A stretch of 64,000 bases of DNA from Liolophura sinensis (taxonomy: Eukaryota > Mollusca > Polyplacophora > Chitonida > Chitonidae). Of the stretch, positions 47,151-58,848 are shown in pieces. The position numbers and the translations under genes were made by a program. The notes below the pieces were generated by a model. That model was not told the origin of the DNA and made no database searches. It saw only the letters and a program-made list of their open reading frames with translations. Within the stretch, counting starts at the first letter, position 1. The number at the start of each line of letters is the position of its first letter. The stretch lies in assembly GCF_032854445.1 (NCBI RefSeq), contig NC_088307.1:1428001-1492000 (forward strand). Reading direction: 5' to 3'.

Positions 47151-48507
47151 TTTCTCTAGACATAATAACACACAGCAAGATAAACAAGGACCAGGAAGAC
47201 GTTTATCCGCCATGACCCTGGTTGATTGTGTGACATCTGCAGAACACTGACTTAAACGCTTGGCGAAAACTGTCAGTCATCAGGAAATAGACAACAGGTT
47301 TGAGGCGTGGTTCACGTACAATAATGTCCGTAGAAGCCAGGTGACAATAAATTGTGTCTTTCTGTTCATCGAAGAGATAACATTTGGTGCATAGAGAGAC
47401 AGCAACATGTATATGTTAAAAGGCAGAAGGCAGACAATACAAACTGTAAGAACCACCATGAGCATTATGGCGACTTGAGAACGTGACTTCGCTGTACCTC
47501 TACCACCGCTGCCTTGAGAGTCGCACCTCTGTGGCACCTTTGATTTCAGGGAAATGATCATCTTACTGTACAGCCAGATCAAGACGGAGGCTGGTAAGAC
47601 AAAGAAAACACAAATCAATACTGTGTAGTAGTGAGGGACCCAAGAAATATCCCAGGGGGTATAACAGCGTGTTTTGGTTACATTGCCATTAATGTCAGCA
47701 TCATCATATCTGGTGACTATTCCAATTGGCACGGCCACCCCAGCAGAGGTCACGAAGATGATGACCAGTAGTAGACAGACTTTCTTCCGTGTCCACCATC
47801 CTAACGACTTTAGTGGATGGCACACAATCGTATAGCGCTTCACTCCTATCAACAGGAAAATTAGAACGGAGCAGACCAGGACTGGTCTATCCATAGGCCC
47901 TAGGACAATACCTGCAATCCAAGAAAAGATATAAGATATGGATGGCGCCAGACCAAACACAGAATTGCTCAAGCAATGTGGAGAACATTTCTAATAAAAT
48001 TTTGTGTTTGTTTTCTTTCTAACACTTTTTTGCACAGTGGGTACAGGTTATTACTATCATGAATGATGGTTATAATCTGTTTATGGATTAAGTACGTACC
48101 AAAAATTTGGTGTAGTTACTAACACGTTCTTCAAATCAATGGATGACTCAAGTCATGGGTTTGAAAACCGCCTTAGTGACTGCACCAAAATTGCTATTAT
48201 GATATGAATTTTATAGTTGGATTACAAGAACTGAATAACAGTCTTTATCTTATGAGTGTAGCCGTTACCCACGTGGTACAGAAGCATCCTATATTTTTCC
48301 GGATATTCATCGTCTGGAAACGGGACTACTTTCAATGTTTACGTTCAATGCGCCCTCTACCGGGGAAAACCCTGAACTAACATGGGAATTCGCTGTTTCA
48401 TCATTACTTTTCACCGCTGAACTATCACTGTTCATCAATGGTTTGGAAAATTTCCAGTACCAGCAACAGACACACATGACCAGAGGTCACACAGCCACAT
48501 GATTTAT

Positions 48508-48645
48508 TCATTTATTTGATTGGTGTTTTACGCCGTACTGAAGAATATTTCACTTGTACGCCGGCGGCCAGCATTATGGTTTGTGGAAACTGGGAAGAGC
48601 CCAGGTTGCAGTTCTTCCCACCTACGGCACAGCCGCATGAGGATG
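48508..48645 (-). mobile_element. Truncated SINE in GPCR intron (copy B)
   Basis: Counterpart of 28,193-28,330: 'ttttacgccgtactgaagaa', 'cggcggccagcattatgg'. Confidence 0.8.
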
Positions 48646-49377
48646 ACATTGTCACTAAACTCATATTTTACATCTCTGTTGTTGAGCCATACTTCCGGTC
48701 AGCTCATGATCATGTAGTTGTCCCTTCAAACAAGATGTGATGTCTACCGAATGACTAAACACCGCGTTTTCTTTGGTAATTTAGTACGATTAAATAAAGG
48801 TTTATGATAAATATCATAGGAATGTGTTTTCCCCGATGCTATACTAGTTGTCGTTGTCTGATGTAGACAACGTTAGCTGATACATCACACACTCTTATGA
48901 TCATCTCTATTAAGCAGCTTAGTTTGTATTAATGAACGACATCTCTAACCGATAATGTTAGTTTTTTTAATCTTTAGTCTTCAGGCTAATATATGCGTAA
49001 TTTTTGTTCTGACAATTTATCCGAAATTACCCAAAAAGAACCTATCTTGCTCACAACATATTTCCTATCGAACGACGCCACTGAGCTTTGTGAAAAAGGA
49101 GTAATTTTAATCAACAAAGCGTGTCTTTTTAGAACATATTTTAGCAAAAAAACTTTCTGTAAAAATACAAAACATTCGTAAAACTAAGAACAAATCCGGC
49201 AAGGTCATAAAGACGTTTACATGTCGTCTCTGCCAGGTAAGAACACACTGTCAAGGTCTACAAAAATTCTCATTTCTGACAAACATGTTTTACAACAATA
49301 CGAAATGAATCACAGACGTGATCAGAGCTCAGACTCCGGCATGCATTCCTTCAAAGTAATCTGGAATCGTCTGGAAT

Positions 49378-49380
49378 AAT

Positions 49381-49423
<43 letters not shown>

Positions 49424-49470
49424 TTTTTTTATTCTTTTTTTTTATTTATTTGTTTATTTTTTATTAACTT
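49378..49470. repeat. (ATTT)n microsatellite
   Basis: Pure 'attt' repeat of about 50 bases followed by T-rich sequence, next to GPCR exon 1 of copy B. Confidence 0.95.
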
Positions 49471-49765
49471 AATTATCTCTAAAGAACTTACAGAAGTTTC
49501 GTCCTAAAGATGAGTGTCCCATATCGTAAAGATTAAGCCACGGAGTAATAGGCAGGAACACCAGCACCATCAGATCCACCACAGCCAGACAGCCCAGACA
49601 CAGGTTCACCACTGAATGCAGCTTCTTCACCAGCACTATCAGGCTAATGACCAACATATTGCCGATAATACCGATGAGAATGATGCTCCCGAAGATGACA
49701 GAGATTATAACTCTGCCGGTAAGATCGGTGTGCCGAACATCACTGGTTTCAGTCGTGTTGTCCAT

Positions 49766-50403
49766 GATGGCCGAGATCGCAGTATGAACTGCCCTGAACT
49801 CACCAACTGACCATTTGGCAGAGTTGCCGTCGAAGCACGACAATAATATATATAACGGTCCAGGTCGCTTTGTGGTACTTGTCATTGTAAAGGTCACCCT
49901 GCTGAACTCGCTGTCCCCTGGCTAGTGTTAATGGACATATTCGTAACAATAACCAATCTCATTTAAATCATACACTTTTGAAACCAATCTCATCGGTACT
50001 CGTTGAGCTTTATATGATATGTGGAAACGCACGTTAGAATTCCATCATACTGATGAAATGTGTATCAAAAAGGTTGCAAAATTCATTCTCACAAGTCTGG
50101 TTTTTTTTACTGTTTTCGTTGAATGAATGTTCAGATCTTCAATCTTCATCAAAACAGCTATAAAATTCATTATCACAGCTCAAATTTGACTGTTTTCAGC
50201 GAACCAGTCTCCAGTTCATCTGTTAAAATGTTGGCGACGACAAAGGAAAACATTTAGTCTAAACCCAAACAGATTTCATCTTGTGACATGACCAACATTT
50301 TATTGTCCGGATTTTCTGGTGAATTTGGTGTACATTACAAACTTAACCGGCCAACTGCCTGACTACGAACCTTAGGATTTTGGATGATTTTACCTACAGA
50401 CTC
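49766..50403. other. GPCR 5' flank (copy B)
   Basis: Matches 29,450-29,995. The frame upstream of the GPCR ATG stays open to about 49,897 without a good ATG. No separate gene is seen. Confidence 0.5.
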
Positions 50404-50529
50404 ACACTTCTCTACAACAACATCTCCCCCACCCAGTCATATGACGACGAAGGAGTCCTTAGAAAGTATGTAATACGTCTCCTTGTTGCAGGACGGACTT
50501 CTCTTATTTAGTGCTGCTTCAATGAGACG

Positions 50530-50748
50530 AGTTACCGAAAGTAAGTAAGCCGCCCCGCCCGAGCCATTATACTGATACGTGTCAAACAGTCGTTGCACTA
50601 TCTCTTTACCGCTGAACGCCAAGCCAGGAAGTTACAACTTCCTCTTTGAAAGTCTTAGGTGTGACTCGACCCAAGATTGACCCTGGATCTACCGCTCCCG
50701 AAGCGGACGCTCTACCAACTGTGCTAGCTGGGCCGGGACCTCTTACTA
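50530..50748 (-). mobile_element. SINE of a second family (tRNA head plus conserved core)
   Basis: On the minus strand the head reads 'ggcccagctagcacagttgg', 'tagagcgtccgcttcggg' and 'tccagggtcaatcttgg' (A- and B-box positions). The body has 'agaggaagttgtaacttcc' and 'tcagtataatggctcggg'. It resembles broadly distributed mollusc SINEs of the Meta-domain type; the family name is from memory and not certain. Confidence 0.6.
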
Positions 50749-50929
50749 TAAGTGAAATGTTTATATGTACTACGTTAAATTATAAATAAAAAAGAAATAA
50801 ACAGGAATGTCCCCTGGTGATTACATGTACATAATGCCTGAGATTTCTTTACTAGGAATACATACTTGTGCACGAAGTCCATGCAATTCCGTGGCTCATT
50901 TCATATTGTTTTACAGGTCTTTGTCACAA

Positions 50930-51235
50930 AGGAGGCTTTATGTAGACCTTGACAATGTTTCCTATTCTGGAAGAGATGACATGTAAACGTTCTTAACACC
51001 TTGTCAGATTTTGTTGGTTAATTTTGTTTTACAAATGTTGTTTGTGTGTACATGTGTGTGCGTGTGTGCGTGTGTGCGTGTGTGCGTGTGTGCGCGCGCG
51101 CGCGTGTGTATGTGTGTGTGTATTGTGTGTGTGTTTTCCTGAAACTTGTTCTAAAGAGCACGCTTTGTTGATTAAAATTACTCCCTTTCTACGTAGCTGG
51201 AAGGCGTAGTGACAGAAAAATGCGCACATGTTCTT
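50930..51235 (+). pseudogene. GPCR intron fragment with (GT)n run
   Basis: Matches, inverted, the intron of the intact GPCR ('cacgctttgttgattaaaat', 'agatgacatgtaaacg'). A (GT)n/(GC)n dinucleotide tract at 51,042-51,135 has expanded within it. It belongs with the pseudo-exon at 51,564. Confidence 0.7.
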
Positions 51236-51563
51236 TTTTGAGAAGTTTTGGACAAATTAACAGAACAAACTCACGCATATACTTGAGTCATCTACTGATT
51301 TCGAGAACATGTCAGTAACTACACGAAATCTCATCCAGAATACAGTGAGACGTAGTTAATCCCCAGACAATTCAGAATTTCCCAGTTAATTCATAAACGT
51401 ATTATCGTGGCCATAATTCAACTAATCCATTTTGTACAAAAATTGCTACAAGTATGTTACAAAAATAATATTAACAAAATATTACCGTAAATTGTGTCCA
51501 CTTTGCTTGAGCATTTCTGTTTATAGTCTATCGCCTGAACATCTTATATTTTGGGGCTTGAAG

Positions 51564-51700
51564 GTATTTTCCTGTGGTCTCTGGATAGACCAGTCCTCGT
51601 CAACTCTTATAATTATCCTGCTCATCTGAATGGAGCTCTATTCGCTTGTGTGACATCCACTGAAGTCATTAAAATGGTGGACATGGAAGAAAGCCTGGAA
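51564..51700 (+). pseudogene. GPCR pseudo-exon 2 fragment (TM3 to ICL2)
   Basis: 'ggtattttcctgtggtctct' and 'tggatagaccagtcctcg' match the start of exon 2. 'atggtggacatggaagaaag' matches the KSLGWWTWKK region. It is frameshifted in TM3, lacks the acceptor Cys-Ala-Gly context and ends after ICL2. Confidence 0.75.
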
Positions 51701-53093
51701 GATTGTTTGACTGGTTCATGTAAATGCGGTGAAAGACATTTATCCACCTTCGTTGGATTTCAAGGAAACCACAGACTCTCCAGATGGTACATTTTATCTG
51801 GACCTATGATTGTACAAAGACCAAAACGGTTCCGTACGCTCTTAATTTTCGTGGAATTGATTTCACGACATGACGTGTACATATTACGGGTTGGAGCATT
51901 TGTTACATTCTACGACGATTTCAATCAACGTCACAACTTATTACTGCAAAAACTAGTGTCGAGTTTATTCCATCAAACGCCTTCACTCCAAGTTTCTTAA
52001 GTTTTACAATAGGTATAATTCTCTTTTACGTAATTATGGACAAAACGTGCAGAAACTCTGGCGATCTACTTCATGATTTTGTCTAATTCCGCTTTAACTT
52101 GGTCTGTGATTGTGTACTCACCGTGTTGACTTAGATCACCACGTCGGATATATAAACATTTGAGATGCAACTGAGATGCATAGTCTGTTATCCACAAGTG
52201 ATATTCTAGCATGGTGCACGATCTGAATTCTGATTTCGCTTAGTCACCTAGAACATACCTTGCATCTTTCCTGCATGACTAAAAACTACTGACTACTTTT
52301 CTTTACATGATTCCGTCCTATTTTCGTACTATATGCACTTTCTTAGTTATATTGTAATTGTGTTATTCGCCGTTGTTGAGAATTGATCTTATCGATTATT
52401 GATTTAGAAAATCCTTATTTGTCGACGTCTGGAATACGAATGTCTGTTTCCACACATAGATTTACCCACAATTCTGTGGTTTTGTGTCACGGTCAGTTGT
52501 AAATATCAGCGAAAATGTAAAACCACTGAACTAGTCTTCTGTCATGTGATCAAGAGGCCAGGCTACGTATGTAGCATACTTGTTATATTCAAATTTAAAC
52601 ATTTTTGGTAAAGTAAAAATATGGTAATCAGTTCATTTGCACAATTTTAAACATATAAAAGCGGTTTTTGCACCCCACACATATGTACTTGTTCTATCTA
52701 CATAATAATTTCATCAAAATAGGCTTCGTGGTTCTCGGAAACCAGATTCTCCAAGGGTTTTCAGATATATCCGACATGATCCAGAGCTCGGCTCTTTGAC
52801 ATTGTTCCTATAGTTAAGCACTTTCAGCAATTCCAGAAGAATTCCAGACATACTGGATCCCAAAGGCCCCGTACTCATATCTTATATACTTGTATCTGAT
52901 ATAATTTTGTTCAGTTAAAATATCTCAATTTTTAATTTATCCTCATTTGTCGTATTTTCATTGGTCTAAATTTGTCTTGTTTGCATACTGACTTATGTTT
53001 AATATTTTTCAACATCTCAAATTTCAAAAATTCTGATGTATCTTTCTCTTATTCTAACGCTTTTACGGTCTTATTGCCAGTTTTCGATTGCAG
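51701..53093. other. No gene recognised; shares blocks with 54,700-55,060
   Basis: 52,030-52,480 aligns with 54,700-55,040 plus 55,830-55,890 (e.g. 'tcacctagaacataccttgc' against 'tcgcctagaacatatctagc'), a local duplication accompanying the GPCR pseudogenes. Confidence 0.55.
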
Positions 53094-53569
53094 GTATTAT
53101 CCTACGTTGTATGGATAGACCAATCCTGGTCTGTTCCTTTTTAAATTTTTCTGCTGATCGGAGTTGAGCGCTATACGCTTGTGTGTCGCTAATCTGGTTG
53201 CACGGAAAGATGATTATGTCCATGAAAACAAAGGTGCCACAGAGGTGCGACTGTCAAGGAGCCGATGGAAGAGGTGCAGCAAAGTCACGTTCTCAGGTCT
53301 CCGTGATGCTCGTGGTGATCCTCACAGGGTTTATTATCTGTCTGCTACCTCGTACCGTATACATGTTGCTGTCTTTCTACGCCCAGAATAGTATAAATTC
53401 GATAAGCGAGTATACTCATTTCTTAGTGGCATGGTTTTTACGGACATTACTGTTCGCAAACCACGCCTCAAACCCTGTTGTCTATTTCCTGATGACTGAC
53501 AGTTTTCGCCAAACGCGTAAGTCTGTGTTCTGTAGATGTCATACAAGCAACCAGGGTCATGGCGAATGA
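53094..53569 (+). pseudogene. GPCR pseudogene exon 2 with internal deletion
   Basis: It starts after 'ttttcgattgcag' with the usual Cys-completing GT and enters TM3. One extra base in 'tttttaaatttttctg' shifts the frame. After ERYTLVCR about 260 bases of TM4-ECL2-TM5 are missing and the sequence resumes at LIWLHGKMIMSMKTKVPQRC. From there TM6, NPVVYFLMTDSF and the Cys-rich tail are open to the stop at 53,569. No exon 1 was found upstream. Confidence 0.85.
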
Positions 53570-55035
53570 GATGTTCCTGGTTCTTGCACATCTTGTTGTT
53601 TGTCTATATTTTTGGAAAAATATGACTGTTCACGGCCTTGAAGCAAATCTATTGAACTTTTTCCCGTAAATATCTAACGTACTGAACTCAAGAGTTGTTT
53701 ATTGAGAGTTAGGCACATTTGAAGTGTGCCTTTTACTTTGTAGGTTTGTATGTCTTTCAGAGGCTTTCGAAATGTTTGTCCATAGTACCAAAGCAAATCT
53801 TTGAGGCTATACAAAACTAGTTGTCTTTATTACATCCTCATCATTTTGCCACCGGCTCACCACGCATTGTGTAAACTAGCACTGAGCAAGCTTCGGCACG
53901 ATAACTAACAGTTCTAACAGTCCTCTTCTGACACGGAAACAGGAAGAGGTTTGTGTGTTTTGTGAACAACTGTAGACAGGGCAGATCTTGGTTCAATGCT
54001 GGCTAACCGTCATTGGTAAGAATGTTAATTCAGCCATAATGTAGGCGCATATTACAGTGAAATGATTATCCAAAGCATTGACCAAAGGATGTCGTTCGAT
54101 GACAGACACTCTGTTTTCACCTTGTAAAAGTCACTTTGTCACCTTCCATAACTACCAAAATACTTTCTATCGTGCCAGTATAAAAGGCTTCAGCAGACAG
54201 GGAAACCAGAGAAAAGACTACTGTGAGATAGCTGACGTGTGTTCATACCTAACCGCTAAAATATGGCCTTTCTTAAACATCTCTCAGTTAGGGTTTTATT
54301 CTAATTTTTCATATATATTCATAAAAATTATTAATGTAGAGGTATAAGCAGCATGGCTCGAGTGGAATAACGTAAAAACTGCAAAATTTAATGGACCTAA
54401 CTGGTGTAGAATTATAAAAAGCGTCTTGCCATCACATATAATAAACAATAAAATGACACGTATGCAAAGGGACCAGGCCCCAGGGATATGTAGTCCACCG
54501 ACTTAATTCTGATTTATGCACAAATACAATTTAGAACACTATAAGATGACAAATGGTCACCGTTGGGTGAAGGCTTTTCCTCAACTTAAATCACTTACGG
54601 TTTTAGTCTTATTTTGGCTTTAACAATTAGTGTTCAGATTTAGCAAGTGGTCCTAACTATAAAGATTATAATCTGCTTAAACAGTATATTACTGGGAGAG
54701 CTTCTGAGAAGCGTAATGATTTCTGGCGCTCTGCTTCATGACTTCCGTTTAACCCGGGGCTAGAGACTGCATAATCATCCCGTTGACTTATAACCTCCAC
54801 TTTGGATATATGAACAGTTGGAAAGCGCAACTGAGATACACATTTTATCATCCACAGCTAATATTCTAACATGGTACACAATTTCAGTACTGATTTCATT
54901 CAGTCGCCTAGAACATATCTAGCATCTTTCCTACATCACTGAAAACTGTTGACTGCTTCTCTTCGTTTGATTTCGTCATATTTTCGTGCTTTAAATACTC
55001 TTTTAGTTCTTTGGTAGTTTGTGTTATACGTCATT
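53570..55035. other. GPCR 3' flank, unannotated
   Basis: 53,835-54,055 is the flank shared with 38,480-38,715. The rest shows no supported gene. Confidence 0.5.
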
Positions 55036-55817
55036 CTTGACCTTGTGACAACTGTTATGTGCACGACTGCCGTCAGTTTCTAAATTTAGCTTGCCATTGT
55101 TTACATACGCTGAGTTCAGCGCCTGCTGTCTGCCTCTACCTTAGAATATTCCAGAATGCGCTCAGTTCGGTGCCTGTTTGTTTACATCAAGTGTTCAGGA
55201 ATTTTCTTATTCTGGACAATTCCACCAGGCTATATAAGACCTATGAAAGCAGGTCAAGCGGAGAGAACAGAGAACGCAGAATTATTGAGAGTTTTGGATG
55301 CTTTCGCTGTGTATTATTTTAGTAGGCCTTTTGTGCTGAATTTTGGTGTCTTTATAGCCTCTGGCTTTGTTATATCCTATCTCCACCGAGCACTTGTTCA
55401 GTCTGAACTTGTATGTTTAATTTGTACTCTTGTATACACAGTGCTTATTAGTACACGGACCCTGTCTGTGGAATTTTGTGTATATTTCGTCATACACTCA
55501 GTTATACTGTGGATTTCCCTCTCGTGAATTTGCCTCTGAGCATTTATGCCTGTGTGGTATATATATTGTGGAATATATGCGTCCGTTTGGACTTGACACC
55601 GTAAGTACCTTAGTATTTGTATATATACTGCTATCCTTTCTTGTTAAACTTAAGTACTTTAGTATTTGTATAAGTCTTATTATCTGTTCTTGTTAAGCTA
55701 ATAAATTGTTGTAAAATAAAATCTGCTGGTTTTGGTTACTTTTTTTTGTGCGGCTAAACTGTCGTGTATTTCGAACAAGCCATCCCTTTATAATACAGGC
55801 AGTTTGGGTCGTAACAC
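55036..55817 (+). mobile_element. Probable solo LTR
   Basis: The paralogous stretch at 52,380-52,430 runs from the 'ttgttgagaattgatc' region to 'aaaatccttatttgtcgac'. Here the same flanks are separated by about 780 extra bases that begin near TGTGACAACTG and end near GTCGTAACACA. Inside are a TATA-like 'ctatataagacc' (55,229) and 'aaataaaatctgctgg' with an AATAAA-type signal (55,715), as expected of an LTR's U3-R-U5. No internal retroelement region or clear target-site duplication was found, so the exact ends are uncertain. Confidence 0.5.
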
Positions 55818-56036
55818 AACTCACCCGGAACATCCTTATTGGTCGACATCTGGTATACGAATGTCTGTTTCCACGCATAGATTTAAATTGACCAAACAAT
55901 AGATTTATCGCCCAAGCTGCTCTACAGCCGGTCGCCCGGAACGGCTCAGCACCTAACGCCACACATGGCCAACCCAGTCTAGCTGACCTTAAGAACCTGT
56001 GAATTCCTATCAAAACGATGTCATTTTGTTATATAG

Positions 56037-56170
56037 ATTCTAACTACACAAAAGCAAACATACTGCTGTATCAACTTGAACCTATGGACGAGGATGAAGT
56101 TTCCATTTATGACACTGGCATCTCTGGGAAGGCTTCAGAAACTGTACAATTGCACTGGCAATACAGATTG
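56037..56170 (+). CDS. Isolated coding exon, unknown protein
   Basis: 134 bases between a possible acceptor 'tttgttatatag' and the donor ATTG|GTAAGC. The favoured frame reads SNYTKANILLYQLEP, then MDEDEVSIYDTG and ends LHWQYRL. A second frame is also open. I do not recognise the protein. The donor end is the founder of the following 52-bp array, as with kinase exon 3. Other exons of the gene were not found in the window. Confidence 0.35.
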
Positions 56171-57325
56171 GTAAGCTACAGCCTGTACTGTACAGCTCCA
56201 GTCGCACTGGCAATACAAACTGGTAAGCTATGGCATGTACTGTACATTTCCAGTTGCACTGACAATACAAACTGGTAAGCTATGGCCTGTACTGTACATT
56301 TCCAGTCGCACTGACAATTCAAACTGGTAAGCTATGGCCTGTACTGAACATTTCCAATTGCACTGGCAATACAAACTGGTAAGCTATGGCCTGTACTGTA
56401 CATTTCCAGTCGCACTGGCAATACAGACTGGTAAGCTATGGCCTGTACTGTACATTTCCAATCGCACTGGCAATACAACCTGGTGAGCTATGGCCTGTAC
56501 TGTACATTTCCAGTCGCACTGGCAATACAACCTGGTGAGCAATGGCCTGTACTGTACATTTCCAGTCGCACTGGCAATACAAACTGGTAAGCTATGGCCT
56601 GTACTGTACATTTCCAATTGCACTGGCAATACAAACTGGTAAGCTATGGCCTGTACTGTACATTTCCAATTGCACTGGCAATACAAACTGGTAAGCTATG
56701 GCCTGTACTGTACATTTCCAATTGCACTGGCAATACAAACTGGTAAGCTATGGCCTGTACTGTACATTTCCAATCGGACTGGCAATACAAACTGGTAAGC
56801 TATGGCCTGTACTGAACATTTCCAATTGCACTGGCAATACAAACTGGTAGGCTATGGCCTGTACTGTACATTTCCAATTGCACTGCCAATACAAACTGGT
56901 AGGCTATGGCCTGTACTGTACATTTCCAATTGCACTGGCAATACAAACTGGTAGGCTATGGCCTGTACTGTACATTTCCAATTGCACTGGCAATACAAAC
57001 TGGTAAGCTGTGGCCTGTACTGTACATTTCTAATTGCACTGGCAATACAAACTGGAAAGCTATGGCCTGTACTGTACATTTCCAGTCGCATTGGCAATAC
57101 AGACTGGTAAGCTATGGCCTGTACTGTACATTTCCAATCGCACTGGCAATACAGACTGGTAAGCTATGGCCTGTACTGTACATTTCCAGTCGCACTGGCA
57201 ATACAGACTGGTAAGCTATGGCCTGTACTGTACATTTCCAGTCGCACTGGTAATACAGACTGTTAAGCTATGGCCTGTACTGTACATTTCCAGTTGCACT
57301 GGCAATACAGACTGGTAAGCTATAA
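56140..57325. repeat. 52-bp minisatellite built on an exon-donor junction
   Basis: About 22 copies of a 52-mer containing 'gcactggcaatacaaactg' followed by GTAAGCTATGGC and 'ctgtactgtacatttcca'. The first unit is the end of the exon at 56,037-56,170 plus its donor. Each unit therefore carries a CTG|GTAAGC donor-like site. Confidence 0.93.
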
Positions 57326-58240
57326 TATTTATTGTACATTTCCATGATTTATCTTACAATGTAACTTTTATTCACTCTTTTTTCCCTCCGCCGTCTTCCC
57401 AATAAATATCGTTCTATTCCCGAAGTATACTACATTCATACCTGTATGCGCAGACAACTGCATGTTATTGTCGGCATTGCTAATAGCCTACAGGTATGCC
57501 TATATAGTAGTGTACAATGTATATGTGGGCGTCGACGTTAGTGTACAGAGATTTCCTATGTGTCAGTTTTAAGGTCAGTTAAGCTTGAGCTTTTAGTCGA
57601 CTGTGGCCACAACTGCAGCCAAGTCTTTCAAGTCCAGCTAGCTGTATTCCTCTCGTATCTTTTAGATGAATAATGGCAAGAGCTAATGCTGCTGGCTATC
57701 TTTTGCGGGTAGAAAATGCTTCCATCTTGTTCAGTATATCCACGTTTTCCTGAGAGTCAAACTGTCTGGAAACTTTAAAAAACATAACTATAAGCTTCTT
57801 CGACGACCTATTTTCACAAAAATGGGCAGAGCGGTAAACCATTTCGAAGGGAATTCGATGAGCTTGTTGTCAGCCTTATAGTTCTTTTTTAACACTGAGC
57901 TAAATGGTGAAGCTCTGACACCTCGTAACGGTTGGACTTAAATGACGTTATTCGGCTAAGACTGCCGAATGCTGGCAGAAAAAATGCACAAAACCATCCT
58001 CGTTATCTAGTGATTTGAAGTGCAATATTGCTGCGATTGTTGTGCCCTTTATTATTATTCTTTAAACTCAGTTTAATAATATATACAGAGGTAGCAAATT
58101 ATGACTAAATGATAAATCTGGACACTAGTCATTTAAAAGGCAGCACATCACACATAGCGCGATGGTTTGAGGAGAAATAGGTAAAAACGATACACAACTA
58201 TGCCCATGTGTAAAGTTTAAACACTTACGTTATCACATCT
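57326..58240. other. No feature recognised
   Basis: Single-copy sequence without a supported gene or mobile element. Confidence 0.5.
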
Positions 58241-58848
58241 ACAACACAGGCTACCTCTAGGTCATAGCTATCATCCCTACCTTATACGCTACCTCCGAGT
58301 CACAGATATCACACCTACACCACAGACTATCTGCGAGTCATGGCTATCACACCTACACCACAGGCTATCTCCGAGTCATAGATATCACACCTACACCACA
58401 GGCTATCTCCGAGCCATAGCTATCACACCTACGCTACAGGCTACCTCTAAGTCATAGCTATCATACCTACCTCATAGGCTATCTCCGAGTCATAGATATC
58501 ACACCTACACCACAGGCTATCACCGAGTCATGGCTATCACACCTACACCACAGGCTATCTCCGAGTCATGGCTATCACACGTACACCACAGGCCATCTCC
58601 GAGTCATAGATGTCACACTTACGCCACAGGCTATCTCCGAGTCATAGATGTCACACCTACACCACAGGCTATCTCCGAGTCATGACTATCACACCTACAC
58701 CACAGGCTATCTCCAAGTCATCGATATCACACCTACACCAGAGCCTATCTCCGAGTCATAGATGTCACACCTACACCACAGGCTATCTCCGAGTCATGAC
58801 TATCACACCTACACCACAGGGTATCTCCAAGTCATGGGTATCAAGTAG
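58241..58848. repeat. 38-bp minisatellite
   Basis: About 16 copies of a 38-mer with 'acaggctatctccgagtca' and 'tatcacacctacacc'. Confidence 0.93.

Larger units (their letters stand above)
47203..49765 (-). pseudogene. Rhodopsin-class GPCR copy B, frameshifted before NPxxY
   Basis: Exon 1 is 49,492-49,765 (274 bases) and exon 2 is 47,203-47,911 (709 bases against 710 in copy A). Both splice sites and the split Cys codon are conserved. All of TM1-TM6 is open and close to copy A (KRYTIVCHPLKSLG, TRCYTP, CLLP). One G of 'cagggtttgag' (copy A) is missing at about 47,296-47,298, so the frame leaves at NHASN|PVVY and stops a few codons later. The receptor would lack half of TM7 and the tail. Either this is a young pseudogene or a base was dropped in sequencing or assembly; the rest of the exon beyond the deletion is still intact in the old frame. 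Confidence 0.85.
40278..50403. repeat. Segmental duplication, copy B
   Basis: Counterpart of 18,942-29,995 in the same orientation. B-specific changes: an extra stretch with a decayed SINE at about 41,530-41,835, shorter 48-, 35- and 40-bp arrays, a longer 78-bp array, and a one-base deletion in the GPCR. Confidence 0.9.

Noticed and set aside
51024-51229. Cys/Val-rich frame and its antisense His/Thr frame
   Set aside because: Encoded by a (GT)n dinucleotide tract inside a relic GPCR intron.
55156-55527. 123-codon hydrophobic frame on plus
   Set aside because: It overlaps the TATA-like signal and the body of the probable LTR, lacks homology I recognise and has the composition of AT-rich non-coding DNA.
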